Assembly (NCBI GenBank): GCA_026826555.1
Contig: JAKSZT010053917.1
Coordinates: 330,987-394,986, forward strand
Origin: Tolypeutes matacus
Lineage: Eukaryota > Chordata > Mammalia > Cingulata > Chlamyphoridae
Direction of reading: 5' to 3'
Length of the DNA: 64,000 nt
The position numbers were made by a program, and so were the translations under genes. The notes below the pieces were generated by a model that made no database searches, was not told the origin of the DNA, and was given only the letters and a program-made list of their open reading frames with translations. Shown in pieces: positions 21,111 through 32,361 of the stretch. Positions within the stretch are counted from its first letter, which is position 1. Each line of letters starts with the position of its first letter.

Positions 21111-22001
21111 TTCATGGGGTGGATGTACTTCATACAATATTGGGGGAATTCTGCTCCCTGATATTCCACAGACCTATCCCTAAACATAGGTGTCTTGAAA
21201 AGCTCCAAAGGGGTACAAGAGAGGAGAACCCAAGGCTATTCCTGTGGGCTCAAGAAAACCCACCCACAGGAGTTCCCATGGGTACTGAGTGGCATCAGGT
21301 CTAGGAAAGTCCCAACAGTGGCACCTACTTACTCAACATCCCTGGAGCAGGCTCTGGGTTATCCCAGAAAAGTGGAAGCTCCAGTGCCTTCATCCTTCCA
21401 AGCACCTCAAAGAGGTTTGCTGATGGAGTCTCCAAAATCCCTCCATGTTTAAGCCACTCTCCCTGAAATTACAGCTGAAGCTGGGGTCCCAGGGAGTGAG
21501 CCAGGCCAGCTCTGAACCTGGGCATCCCCCAGGCCTGTGCCCTCACTCAGCTCTTCACGCCATAGTGCCTCAACCTGGAAACACAGGAGTCTCAGTCAAC
21601 CCTGAGCACAAGTGATAGTGAGGGAAGGGGGGGCTGGGCTCTGACCTCCAAGGAGAGACATCCATGTTGTCAAGGGACTGCCCATGTGCTGGGACATCCC
21701 TGGGCCTCTGACTCAAGAGAAAACTAGGAATGGCAGAGGTGCTTTCCTCCAAGAGAAAAGGCCAGCACCACAGGATTTTGATTTTATAACATATCTGCCA
21801 CCTGGAGGAGTTTCAGTGTTATCATGAATTGTGTTCTTGTTTGTTTGGTTTTTTGTTTTCTGAGATTTCAGGAACACTGATTGAGAATTGGGAAACTGGA
21901 GGAGAGCCCTCATGAGCCAGAAGCGACTTCCAAGCATAGTATGTGGTCATGAAAGTAATTTTCATAGAAAACAGCCATGGTGCAAAAGCCTGAGAATCTG
22001 G
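21111..22001. other. Non-coding DNA between V segments
   Basis: No gene recognised. Confidence 0.45.
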
Positions 22002-22040
22002 GGGTTTTGTCCCATTTCCCCATCTGCCTGTGTCACTGTG
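22002..22040 (-). promoter_or_regulatory. V-lambda recombination signal, 23-bp spacer
   Basis: Consensus heptamer CACAGTG (22040-22034), exactly 23 bases, nonamer ACAAAACCC (22010-22002), directly after the V5-like exon on the minus strand. Confidence 0.9.
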
Positions 22041-22358
22041 ACAAGCACTGCTGTGCCAGATCACACAGTAACAGGCAGCCTCATCCTCAGGCTGGAGCCC
22101 AGAGATGAGCAAAAGCATTGGCTGAGGCATCTTTGGCTCCAGAAAAGCGGCTGGGGACCCTGGAGCCCTGGTCCTTAACTGAGTCTGTGTGGTAGTACAG
22201 GAGATACTGGGGAGGGCTCCCTGGCTTCTGCTGGTACCAGGCTATGACATAGCTGCTGATACTGATGTCACTGCTCAGGGTGCAGGTGAGTCTCACAGAT
22301 GTTCCCGGAGATGCAGAGAGGGAAGGTGGCTGTGTCAGCACAGCCTGGGAGAGGGAAC
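22041..22358 (-). pseudogene. IGLV5-like V-lambda exon with one small deletion
   Basis: Minus strand: [20 protein letters not shown], first Cys (TCT-L), CDR1 [27 protein letters not shown], the long CDR2 [10 protein letters not shown], and [15 protein letters not shown]. This is the IGLV5 group, marked by its long CDR2 and KDASAN. At about 22113-22120 roughly five bases are missing relative to the family, shifting the frame. Beyond it, [16 protein letters not shown] and CDR3 VIWHSSA are intact in the other frame. The acceptor, both Cys, Trp and the recombination signal are good. Apart from this lesion and the leader donor it looks functional, so a pseudogene, a defective allele or an assembly error are all possible. 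Confidence 0.88.
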
Positions 22359-22480
22359 CTGCAAACAACCATGGGTGCTGGGGCAGGGACAAGTGTGAAG
22401 CTGCTGCAAGTCTGAATGAGAGGGGCTGATGCAGACTGGGGTGGGGAGGGCTTCCCTGGGTGTCTATGGCCTGTCCCTAC

Positions 22481-22525
22481 TGTGCAGTGAGAGAGGAGCA
22501 CGGCAAGGAGAGGAGCCCAGGCCAT
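22481..22525 (-). CDS. Leader exon of the IGLV5-like segment
   Basis: Starts with ATG in a good context (CACCATGG) and encodes MAWAPLLAVLLSHCT, a typical V-lambda signal peptide start. The exon/intron border reads GCACAGTAGGG where related genes have GCACAG/GTAGGG; one G is missing, so use of the remaining GT gives a 45-base exon and puts the V exon out of frame. The spacing to the V exon (122 bp) is normal. Confidence 0.75.
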
Positions 22526-22610
22526 GGTGGACACAGCCCCTGTGGCCTCCTATGTCCCTGGGCTGCTCTTATTCCCTCCCTATTGATCTCATCAAAGGAG
22601 GGGGCAGGTC

Positions 22611-22618
22611 ATGCAAAT
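22611..22618 (-). promoter_or_regulatory. Ig promoter octamer
   Basis: Perfect ATTTGCAT on the minus strand, 86 bp upstream of the leader ATG, as expected for a V-lambda promoter. Confidence 0.88.
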
Positions 22619-23049
22619 TGGGCACCAACTCCTCTCTGCCCTTTTTTTCCTGAGCTGAGGGTTTTGTGGTTAGAGGAGGACAATGGTTAGGGCTACTCCG
22701 TGTGCCCTTCAGGGGAGCCCCAGGAGGAAGCAGCTGCTGGGACAGCACATGGGCCTGTGAGCAAGAGGCTCTGCCAGCCCAGGGAGGACCCGGTACTCGG
22801 CCCACCTTGTGAACACAGCTCACTTTAGGGACACACCCAACCACGGGAACCTGCCATGCAGGTCCCACAGTGCAGTCCCACAGCAGCCCCTGCTGGCCAC
22901 AGTCAATCTGCAGTCTTCTCCGTGGTCCTATAGATTTCTGTTATCTGACCATGTCACTGTCATGCAACAGTGACGGGAAATTCTACGTGGCCAGCGCAGT
23001 GACCAGCTCCAATGTAATGAGTGTTAATATGCTCCACATGTTTGGGGTA
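22619..23049. other. Non-coding DNA upstream of the V5-like segment
   Basis: No gene or repeat recognised. Confidence 0.4.
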
Positions 23050-23735
23050 CTTGTAGATTAAAGGAGAACTTTCAACATATAAAAAGCAAAAATGAAAGTT
23101 GCTGTAAGAGTAAAATGTTGCCTGAGAAACCCCCCAGTTACAACATTCAGGGAAGGTATCTTAAAAGAGGTATTCCTTAGCAATTGCAGAGAAGATAGTA
23201 TATCAATCCTAAGGAACAGCAATGGGAGGTGTAAGGGGGTATGGGATTTTTCCTTTCAGAGTAATGAAAACATTCTAAAATTGACTGAGGTAACAACAAC
23301 ACAACTCTGTGATGAAAATGTGAGCCACTGAGTGTATACTTCGAATGGATTGTACACGGAAAGCATGGGATTGTATAACACAGAATCCTGTGGTGGAAAA
23401 TGGACTATAGTTAACAGAATAAATATGAGAACATTCTCTCATGAACTATAACAAATATATAACACTAATGCAGGGAGTTAATAATTGAGTGGATTGGGGG
23501 GAAAATACAAAAAATGTAATATATGGGCTATAGTTAATAATAATATTTTCAGGATGCTCTTTCATATTTTGTAACAAATGTTTCACAACAATGCAAGGTG
23601 TTGGTGGTGGGATGATGTGTGGGAGCCGTTTGATGATATGCATGCTTGCTTTTTAGGTTCACAACTTTTACTACACACATATTGTTTATATATGTTCGTG
23701 TATGAAGGATATACTCCAATAATTTTTTTTTAAAA
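23050..23735 (+). mobile_element. L1 3' UTR fragment
   Basis: Shares with 12171-12420 the phrases ATGGGCTATAGTTAATAATA, TTTGTAACAAATGTTTCACAACAATGC and GATGTGTGGGAGCC, ending in an A-rich tail at 23725-23740. Non-coding; orientation taken from the 12 kb L1. Confidence 0.65.
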
Positions 23736-23742
23736 AAGAGGT

Positions 23743-23922
23743 ATTAGGGAAATGGATATGGCTCAAGCAGCTGGGCTCCCACCTACCACATGGGAGGTCC
23801 CAGGTTCAGTTCCTGGTGCCTCCTAAAAAGAAGACCAGCAAGACAGTGAGCACAAACAATGAGGAGGAGAGAAATAAATGAATAAAAACAAATAAATCTT
23901 TAAAAAAAAAAAAAAAGAGGCA
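23743..23922 (+). mobile_element. tRNA-derived SINE
   Basis: Head GGAAATGGATATGGCTCAAGC, B box AGGTTCAGTTCCTGG, tail with AAATAAATG then poly(A). Flanked by AAGAGGTATT and AAGAGGCATT, a probable target duplication. Confidence 0.8.
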
Positions 23923-23929
23923 TTGCTTA

Positions 23930-25995
23930 ACCTGACTCTTGAAGGGTAAGTATATTTGTTGTTCTAGAGAGAGAGAAATGTAGGAAGGAGTGTCCTAGAT
24001 TCATCTTCCCAGATGAAGAAAGAATATGTGTTGATAGACAAAGATGTGGAAAGGCACAGTATGTTGATGAAACATGTAAATCCTTAAAAAGAGAAGGCAT
24101 TGCAGGAAGGAGCAGGGAGCTTTGTGGGAAAGTATTGCAGGCTTCAGAGGGCACAAGGGATCATAATATAGTGTGAAGGAAAACATGGGGCAGGCACTGG
24201 AGAAGAAGACATTAATGAAAAGAAGCTTAGGAGATAAGATATACAAGAGAGTTGACCAACAAATCTCTGCTGTGAGGAAGAGGGAAAGCTAGTTATGAAT
24301 TTAAGGATTCTGTTTAGGAAAACTTTGACGTCATTTGGTTTCATGGGTTATTAGATAATTGGTTTGTTTCTCTCTTTTTCAAAAGTTGTGGAGTATACAG
24401 GGAATCTGTTGAAAGTACACTAGCTAGGGTGGGTATATGGCAATGGAAGGCGAGGCTGTCCATGACCACTGGCAGCAAATCAAGAACTGTTCTTCATGGG
24501 GCAGCCACATGAAAAGTGCAGTCACTAGTGGGGACTATGTTGAGTTAGAAGAGTCAAGGATTGAGGAACCCCATCATTTAGGAATGAGCATGAGGACATA
24601 CTTGATCCTTTGAGGAAGTCCCTGTCTTATGTATCAGTATCATAATTATCACAGTGCATTTATTGCTACTTTGCTTTGGGGTGCAGATGAAAAATAAGAG
24701 GCACAGTTGGGAGAGAACACCACCCCTTCTCCTGCCCAAAGTGAGGTTTGTGTGTGGACTGAAGACAGGGCAATGCCACTGGGAATGAGGATTGGTATAT
24801 ATGGTGAAGTGGGAGACAAGATGCTGGGCAGGAAATTGGGGGCCAAAGGTACCCGTGGCTGACAGAATGTCCAGACGACTCAGACTGTGGACATTATCAA
24901 GAAAGAATATTTGTGAATATATAAGAAATATTTTCTCTTTCCCTTGGTCTTCTCATTTCCTCACTTCTTTACCTCCCTGCTTTCAATAATGGTCCATCAT
25001 TATTTGTTTTATTTTTCAGTTTTCTCTGGTCCATCATTATAATCATCATAATCAGTCCCCTAAAACCACTCTTGTCCTTTCCCTCTTTTGTTTAGTCCTA
25101 CCCACCTCATTATAGCCCATTTTATGTAAATCACATACTGTTGACTCTCCGAACCAACTCAGCTGAAACATAAAACTGTGCTTACTACTCTCATTTTAGA
25201 TTTGTGAAGATCTTCCTCAAGGACATCCATCATCATCCTCAACTTCTGTAATCCATTTCTATGTCTTACCCTCCCTGAAAAGGTGATAGTTCAAACTTTT
25301 CTTAGTGTCTCAAAAAAGTCCTCTATCCTTACTCTAAACTGAGAAAATAAAAGCTATCAGAAACTGTTTACATTTTATACTTACCAATTTTATAAATGTT
25401 CTTTGGTATTTCCCAGGGAGTTTTGCAATTGCTTTTATATAGATACTGCACAAGTCTTGGAATGTTAACTCAGCAATTTTACATTTTTGTTAATATAATT
25501 AGAATATTTTTATTATTTTAATGCATTGAAAGAATAATAATAAATAGAAGTAGTAGTATTAAAATTACTAATGAAAGGATAAATATAAGAATATTGTTTT
25601 ATAGATTCATTTATATTCAATGACTCTTGTTAAAATTAAATTAAATTCTCTTGAGAGTCTTGTGATACAGGTCATCTCTTGGTTAAAAAGTGGCACCTTC
25701 TCACTAAACAATACCACTCGCTTTCATTATGTACATTTTGTATTAATATGAAATTCCAGAAAAAATATAAACTATTTATCATAGAAGTTATGTTTGTCTT
25801 TCATTTTTAACCCTTTAGAGCAATGTTAGATATAAGTTTAAAATAGACATTTCATTAAGTTTTTAAGGAAGAATCCCTTTGTTCTGAACTTTGGACCTTT
25901 TGGAATTTGGAAATGGAGATTTCTGTATAGCTGAGTTAACATTCACCAGGGGATCTGAAGAACCTATGATATCTCTTTTAAAAGAGATACATGAT
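23930..25995. other. Unrecognised non-coding DNA
   Basis: About 2 kb without a supported gene or repeat. A 20-bp perfect palindrome lies at 25970-25989. Confidence 0.45.
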
Positions 25996-26354
25996 AAATA
26001 AAAAGATTCTTGTTCACATATGGTGATTCTAGCAATGCAAGAAGTTGTAACAATGAGGTGGAGCCAGTGGCCACTTGACACTTTTGGGGTAGGGAAGGGA
26101 TGAGCGGTTGAAATACAGGGGCTTCTTTGGGAGTTGGAGGTTGTCCTGAGTACTGTTGTGGCAACGGATGTAGGCCATTTTAAATCAGCACACACCACTC
26201 AGAACTGAGTGGGAGAGAGTGTGGTCTACAGTGTGAACTGTGGTCTATGGTTGGTGGCAAGGCTCCAGGATGTGTAAGTTCATTGAGGGTGGTGGGCCAC
26301 ACTGTGGGAGATGTTTGTGTGGGATGTGGTGGGAGGTGTGGGAGGTGGGCAACA

Positions 26355-26454
26355 NNNNNNNNNNNNNNNNNNNNNNNNNNNNNNNNNNNNNNNNNNNNNN
26401 NNNNNNNNNNNNNNNNNNNNNNNNNNNNNNNNNNNNNNNNNNNNNNNNNNNNNN
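26355..26454. other. Assembly gap (100 N)
   Basis: The 47 bases before the gap (26308-26354) are identical to the 47 after it (26455-26501). The two contig ends probably overlap, so the gap may have zero or negative true length. Confidence 0.95.
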
Positions 26455-26558
26455 GAGATGTTTGTGTGGGATGTGGTGGGAGGTGTGGGAGGTGGGCAAC
26501 AATGGGAATCCCAGTGGGTTCCGTATAATATTTTGGGTAATCTAAGCACCTCTTAAAA

Positions 26559-26560
<2 letters not shown>

Positions 26561-26597
<37 letters not shown>
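26561..26597. repeat. TA dinucleotide microsatellite
   Basis: About 18 mostly TA steps inside the retroposon. The related copy at 56819-57289 has the matching AT run at 56946-56960. Confidence 0.85.
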
Positions 26598-26640
26598 CAT
26601 TTTTGTAAGCAAAAAAAAAAAAAAAAGATAACTGAAACTA

Positions 26641-28013
26641 CTCAAAACTGACACCCTCAGGAAATATTTTAACATAGATAATGTCCAAACTTCAAAGTAC
26701 ATATCAGAGAAAACAAACAAACTTACAAATCCCATAAGGCTATCTTCTATGTTCCCACCATAAGCTAGCGTTCAGGTAGAACCAAACTCTGATCATATGG
26801 AAGGGGCATACAAGATGCCAAGATGACATCTTGAAAATGTAACATTTTAGGGGAGAAGAGGATTAAAAGAAAGAGAGGGGAGATCTTTAGAAACCATATA
26901 GTAAGGTGTAAAGAAGGAAGAAAGAGAAAATTAGAGTTCTTCTAGGCATCAGAAAAAAAATTTAAATCAAGGAAGAAACGATACATCTCTCCACCACAGT
27001 AAAGGAAAAAGTAATGAGGTATAGAATAGAAAGACAGTAGATCTAATTCTCAAATCAAAATTCCTTTTAAAGAACAAAATAGAAAAATTACTTGCTAACT
27101 TATTGAACAAAAATGGAGAACACAAAATGCACCAAATAAGATATAAGCAGATAATAACCATTGAAAAATTTACAAGTTCTATGAGAACTTTGCAACTTAT
27201 GTGAAAAAACCTAGATGAAATGCATACTTATATACAAAGATACAGATTACTAAAATTAAACTTACTAAAGATAAAAACCTTAAATAATTGATTGCCTTAA
27301 AATAAAACAGAAAAAGTTATCTTGGAAATACCACAGAAAGGCACAGGGCCCAGATAGTTTCAAGGGAATATACTACAAACCTTTGGAGATCACAGGGTTC
27401 CAGTTTGTTTGCTTCATAATTTGTTCCAAAGCATTAAAAAATATGATTTTTTCTAATTATTTTATAAATTGACTGTAACACTGGACCTTCACTTGACAAA
27501 GACAGTACAAAAAGAGGACAATGACAGACCAATATCACTAAATTGATACAACACTTCTAAATGAAATATTAACAAATATAATCTAATAATACCTTGAGAA
27601 ATTTGCTACACCATGACTAAGTGGAATTTATTATAGGAATGTCAGGTCAGTCCAAGATTAGGAAATCTTTTAAAATAGCCCTTTACATTCATAGATCAAA
27701 AGAAAAACATCATATTCTCAAGAGATGCTAAAAAAAACGACCTCTGACCAAATTTGACTCCTATTCCTAAAGAAAGCCACTTAGAAAAATAGAAATAGAT
27801 GGAAATTTTTAAAATATGGTATGCACACACTTACCCACACATATAATGTATTCCTAAAACTAGCATCTTGCATAATGAGGGCAATTTCCCCTAAGATCCA
27901 GAAAGGGCAAAGATGTCTATTCTATCCATTATTATTCAGCATTGTTTTGCAAGTATCAGTGCAATTAAACCAGAGAAATCAATAGTTAAATGTAAGCCTG
28001 GAAGGAACCAAAG
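26641..28013 (+). mobile_element. Ancient L1 ORF2 relic
   Basis: A-rich with L1 phrases in order, including the RT-region text GACAGACCAATATCACTAAA and GGAATTTATTATAGGAATGTCAGG (the GFIPGMQ equivalent). No frame remains. Confidence 0.55.
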
Positions 28014-28027
28014 GAGTAGACATTCTT

Positions 28028-28115
28028 TTCTTTTTTTTTTTTTTTTTTTTTACAGATCGAACCCCGGTCTCTCCATATGGTATATGGTAGACGGACGCCG
28101 AACCTCTTGAGCCAA
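28028..28115 (-). mobile_element. tRNA-derived SINE with 14-bp target duplication
   Basis: Poly(T) then an antisense SINE head. GAGTAGACATTCTT occurs at 28014-28027 and 28116-28129. Confidence 0.85.
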
Positions 28116-28296
28116 GAGTAGACATTCTTAAAGACCCAAATGCATGGAATGGCCTCAGCTCCTCACCTGCTGGAGGTAAAAACAGAAATCTCTCCTTGGG
28201 CCAGTGTTGGTCACAGATAATGACAGGGGAGCAATGAGCTGGGTAAGGAGAGCAGAGGGAGATCTTGGCCCATTTCCCATGGGCCAGGGCATAGTG

Positions 28297-28530
28297 TAAG
28301 CTCTGAGGCTGCCATTCCATGTCTGCAGCAATAGCCACCCTGTTCAGGCTGCAACCCAAGGCACATCAGTCATCACAATTATCAGGCTTTTGTATGGAAG
28401 CTGTTGGTGCCAGGCAGCATCAGAATAGCTGCCCACTTTGGTGCAGCTTCCACGGCAGAAGATGGTGACATTCTGACCAAGGGCACCAGACACTGAGGAT
28501 AGGAAAGGCCCTCCGCTGACAAACACCAAG
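28297..28530 (-). pseudogene. V-lambda relic with internal deletion
   Basis: Minus strand: SVSGALGQNVTIFC (first Cys), CDR1 RGSCTKVGSYSDAA, WHQQLPYKS, then most of framework 3 is missing and the sequence jumps, one base out of frame, to GLQPE and a Cys-Cys pair with CDR3-like sequence. A heptamer-like CACTATG (28296-28290) follows, then exactly 23 bases, then a poor nonamer. The V start is also degraded. Nearest to IGLV1-type segments. It is the V relic closest to the SLC5A4-like locus. Confidence 0.7.
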
Positions 28531-28544
28531 GGAATGGGAAATCA

Positions 28545-28775
28545 GTCCGCCAACCACAAGGAACTGAATTCAACCACCAACCTGAATGAGCAAGAAAATG
28601 ACTCTCCCCTCGAGCCTCCAGAAAGAAACAGCCCCACTGACACCTGGATGTTAGCCAGCTGGGCCCCGCACCTAACTTCTGACCTATGGACTGTGAGATA
28701 ATAAATCCCTGTTGTTTGAGCCACTAAGTCTGTGGTCATTTGCTGAGGCAGCAATAGAAAACTAAGACACCAGGT
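28545..28775 (+). mobile_element. MLT1-type LTR fragment
   Basis: CCTCCAGAAAGAAACAGCCC, ACTGTGAGATAATAAATCCCTGTTGTTTGAGCCACTAAGTCTGTGG and AGCAATAGAAAACTAAGAC are the familiar 3' part of an MLT1 (ERVL-MaLR) LTR. Non-coding. Confidence 0.75.
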
Positions 28776-28779
28776 CAAG

Positions 28780-30211
28780 GGCATATGGGGTCTCTCTACT
28801 AGTTCTTAAACTGCATGGGAACTATAATTATCTCAAAATAAAAATTACCAGCAAAAAACATCTATCTCATAAACAAATGAAAGTCTAGGAAAGCATAGCA
28901 CCCAGTAAACAAGTCACTATTGTGTTATAATGTTTCTTTTACTCAGTTGAGGAGTGTGGACCTTTTATTATAGGAATTAAAACACTTCAAATTATCTCTA
29001 TAACTTTTATGCTGGGCATAGTTCAGTTTCCTTCACTGACCATTTCTACTTGCACCTTAGCCTGGCTCTTGATCAATGATCACTGATTAATAAAGATTAG
29101 GGTAGAAGGTCTCCATCCAGGTGGGAGTGCATTACCAATCCCACTTTATGAATTCAAATTATTGGGGTCAGGGAGGTTAAAAGTGTTACTCTAGATGAGC
29201 CTTCACTGGAGCCTGTCCTCCCTCCTTATTTTGAAGTCTGTGTGGTTCTCTCTCCCTGATTAATGGGTGACAAGACTCTGTCTTCCCCAACACGGATGTT
29301 CTTCCTCTTCGAGATGAGCTATTCAGGGGTTCCCAGCACCTGGTTAATAATATGTTCAGACTATGGTTCTCCCTCAGGAAGAGAAAGATGCCTCTTGAAT
29401 GACCCTGGACCCTGAGTCAGACTCAAAGACCACAAGGTCGAGAGAAACACCAAACAACTTAGACTGGCCACAGGTACAAACCAAGGGTTTTTCGGGTTTA
29501 CCTCTAACTGCTGGTAGACCATGGTCCAGGGTTCATGGGCTCTGAGACTCGAGTATCATCCTCACATGCTTTCAGACGGATTCACTCGTCAAAACTTCTA
29601 ATGCAGCTTCCACAATCAGCCCTGCCATCAGCCCCCATGGGTTGTACTGGTCCAGCCACTTCCTTTTCCTGCATTGGCTACCACAGTCCCGATGTGTCAT
29701 TTGTAGCCCATGAAAACCTGTTGCACAGAAATGCAGGGATTTGGAAACCAAGAAATGCATAATTATCTTCAATTTTAAGTGATAGAGCCACTTGCTCTGG
29801 AATCATATCTGTTCTGTTCAGGACCATCATCCTCCATTCCCATCTGACCCTTTTCCGGTGCCTTTCACCTCTGAGATTCTCTCCTCCTTGTTCCCTTTCA
29901 TTTCTCCCTGATCTTCACTTGATCTGGTCAAATCTTTTTAAAGAACCTGTCTTTCCACTCAGTGAAGCCTTAACCTCCAATTCTCACCCCATTTCTGGCC
30001 TCGTTCCCCTCATCCTCACACTCCACTTAGGCCAAGACTGACCACTGGAGGGCCAGGATGACAGAGTTTGACTTAGAGGAGAGGTTTAAAGGTCCCCACA
30101 TGCAGGATCAGGCACTCATATGGAGACACACGTGCCGAAGGCTGATCATTAACCCAATACAGATAGAAAGAAGAGGACAGCCATGGCATAGGGACAGCAC
30201 TGCCTGTAGCC
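28780..30211. other. Unrecognised non-coding DNA before the SLC5A4-like locus
   Basis: No V segment, exon or clear repeat seen. It separates the minus-strand V segments from the plus-strand SLC5A4-like exons and would contain any promoter of the latter. Confidence 0.45.
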
Positions 30212-30346
30212 ATGGCCAGCACAATAAGTCCCAGCACCATGGCCTGGACCCAGGAGCCACCTGTGTTGTCAGAGCACATCCAAAACGCTGCTGACATCTC
30301 GGTCATTGTCATCTATTTTGTGGTGGTCATGGCTGTTGGTCTTTGG
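30212..30346 (+). CDS. SLC5A4: SLC5A4-like exon 1
   Basis: ATG in a good context (GCCATGG). Forty-five codons encode a cytoplasm/exterior N-terminus beginning MASTISPST, then [19 protein letters not shown], the first membrane helix of sodium/glucose cotransporters. A canonical donor (TGG/GTATGT) follows. The start of the protein and the [10 protein letters not shown] stretch fit SGLT3 (SLC5A4) better than SGLT1. SGLT3 is a plasma-membrane protein that in humans acts as a glucose sensor. The exon itself is intact. Confidence 0.85.
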
Positions 30347-31054
30347 GTATGTGGGACTCCAATGGGGGCTCTTAGGGTGGGCACAAGGTATGGGGTGGGG
30401 AGGCATCTCTGAGATGGAGAGGTGTGGTGTGACAAAGCTGAGAAAATGTGACAGCTTCCACAAATGTCATTATATTTCTATCAATCATTTTTTGGTGTGT
30501 GACATAGATAATGCTTACACTGAGCTTCATGAATTAATTTATTCTCCTTACAATTTCATTGTTGAAAACAGAGCCAACACGGAAAATGTCAGACTCATTC
30601 TGTTCAGCATCTCCAGCACCTGTCATGAATAAATAAATTATTTATTTTTATTTTCTCCTTTGTTTTACTTTCCTTCATTATTTGCTCACTTTCTAACTTA
30701 GTGAGGTAGATGCTTAGTCCATTTACTTTCCTTCCTTCTTTTCAGTTACTGAGTTTAAGGCTGAAAATTTTTCTTCTAAGCTCAGTTTTAGCAGTGCCTC
30801 ACAATGTTTGAGTAAATGAAAGTAAATGGAGAAGTTGAGGAATATGATTTCTCAAGTTCCTTCCAGCTCAGAGTTTTTATGAAACTATGATTTTTGAAGT
30901 CCTTTGAATATTAATGCTATATAAAATCTTCGAGGAAAATGTGTCTACCTTTAGGAATGCTGAAAAAGTCACTTCTGTCAGCACCCTGTGTATCTGGGGT
31001 GTCTTGGGTGCATCTGCTATAATTTGAGCTTCTCGTGTCTTCCCTTCTGCTCAG

Positions 31055-31126
31055 GCCATGCTGAGGACCAACCGAGGCACTGTTGGAGGCTTCTTCCTGG
31101 CTGGTCGAGATGTGGCCTGGTGGCCA
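31055..31126 (+). CDS. SLC5A4: SLC5A4-like exon 2
   Basis: Seventy-two bases between CTGCTCAG and a GTGAG donor, encoding [20 protein letters not shown] and AWWP. This is the loop and helix after TM1 in the SLC5 family. Reading frame and both splice sites are intact and in phase with exon 1. Confidence 0.85.
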
Positions 31127-31379
31127 GTGAGAGAGTCCAAGTTTTCTAGGACTAAATTTCTTGAATGTGTTTAAGTATGAATAAAGGAAACATTGGGAAT
31201 GATCCTAATTACCGATGTGCACTGGTTGCCTACTTGCTGGCATCACTTTTCCTAAATCCCAGACCCCACAGCTCTACTCTATAGTTTTGGTAAATTATAG
31301 TTTGCCATGAATTATGACAGCAAGTTTCATCTGGCATTTAAAGATCCCCAGTTTGGATCTATCTCATATTCTTTTTCCC

Positions 31380-32361
31380 TTTACTCATCAAGGATCTTGT
31401 GCCTTGGCTTCATTAAATGTGCACATTCCTTCTTTGTTCCCAATCCTGAGCTAATGATGTCCCTCTTGTTTCGTTAGCCTCTCCTCTCTACTCTCCTCCC
31501 TCAACACCCTGCTCAAGCCCCTCATCTGAGAAGCTTCCCCACTCATTACAACCCTCACCTGCACATTCAGTCCTTATATTCTGTGGATATCACTGGGAAC
31601 AGATTCCATGTTCCCCTGTGATGTTTCTGATGGTGATGCCTCTTTGGCTCTTGCCCAGTTGGTGTTTTCCTTGCTGAGTTTTGATATCTGGCCTCCTCCT
31701 TGCCTCACCATTGTAGCAGAGGGTGGGTTTCTCCTCTGGACCTGTACAGTACCAGACGGTAGGCTACACAGTGGGTGCTCAGTAAGTGCTTCATTCACAC
31801 AGCTACTGACTCATATAGTACGAAGGGAGTGGATTTTGGAAAATCAACTGGCCAGGGTAATTTAAGAGGACAACCAACTGCAAGCTTGAAATGAATTTTT
31901 ATTGGGATGTCCAATCAGACATGGCCTTCTTACAATGGTTTTTGTGAAACATTCATGGTTTAACCAGTCTCATGCCTACAAATCACCTTGATCCCATCCC
32001 CTGGCCCCAGATGTCTGACTAGAAAAGACTATTTTACAGAGTGCTGGAGCAGAAAGCAGTGTGCTTGAGGAGTGGGCCCACAAGGGTTCCACACCCCAGT
32101 TCTGTTCTCTTAGGAACTATGCTCATCTGTGCCTACTCAAAAATTCTCTCTTGATCTGTGAGACTTAAGACCAGTAGGAAATGTGATGGAAAGGGATATG
32201 GATGAAGAAAGGGTCCAAAGGCTGGGAAATGGAAAGGACATCCTTTTTACTTAGGTTTTGGGTCTTTGAGGCTGTTTAAAGGGCCAGAGGTCTGGTAGTT
32301 CTTGGCCAAGAACAGACTCAACTCAGAGAAAGGAGGTAGATGGACCAATGTTCCACTAAGG
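31380..32361. other. Intron-like DNA
   Basis: No exon seen. Part of 31380-31800 has the texture of an old L2 fragment; this is tentative. Confidence 0.4.

Larger units (their letters stand above)
26000..26640 (+). mobile_element. Xenarthran retroposon family, copy 1, split by an assembly gap
   Basis: Shares long sequence with copies at 34550-36226, 51839-52291, 54357-54922 and 56819-57289. Examples are GCCAGTGGCCACT, GTTGAAATACAGGGGCT, GTGGGAGAGAGTGT(G/T)GTCTACAG and GTAATCTAAG, and it ends in a poly(A) tract at 26611-26626. No reading frame. A 100-N gap interrupts it; open frames across the gap are not real. Confidence 0.75.

Noticed and set aside
26240..26556. Open frames running across the N gap
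   Set aside because: They contain only unknown residues from the gap and the repeated 47 bases on each side.
29572..29772. Possible further V segment on the minus strand
   Set aside because: Lacks the Cys-Trp-Cys framework, leader and recombination signal.
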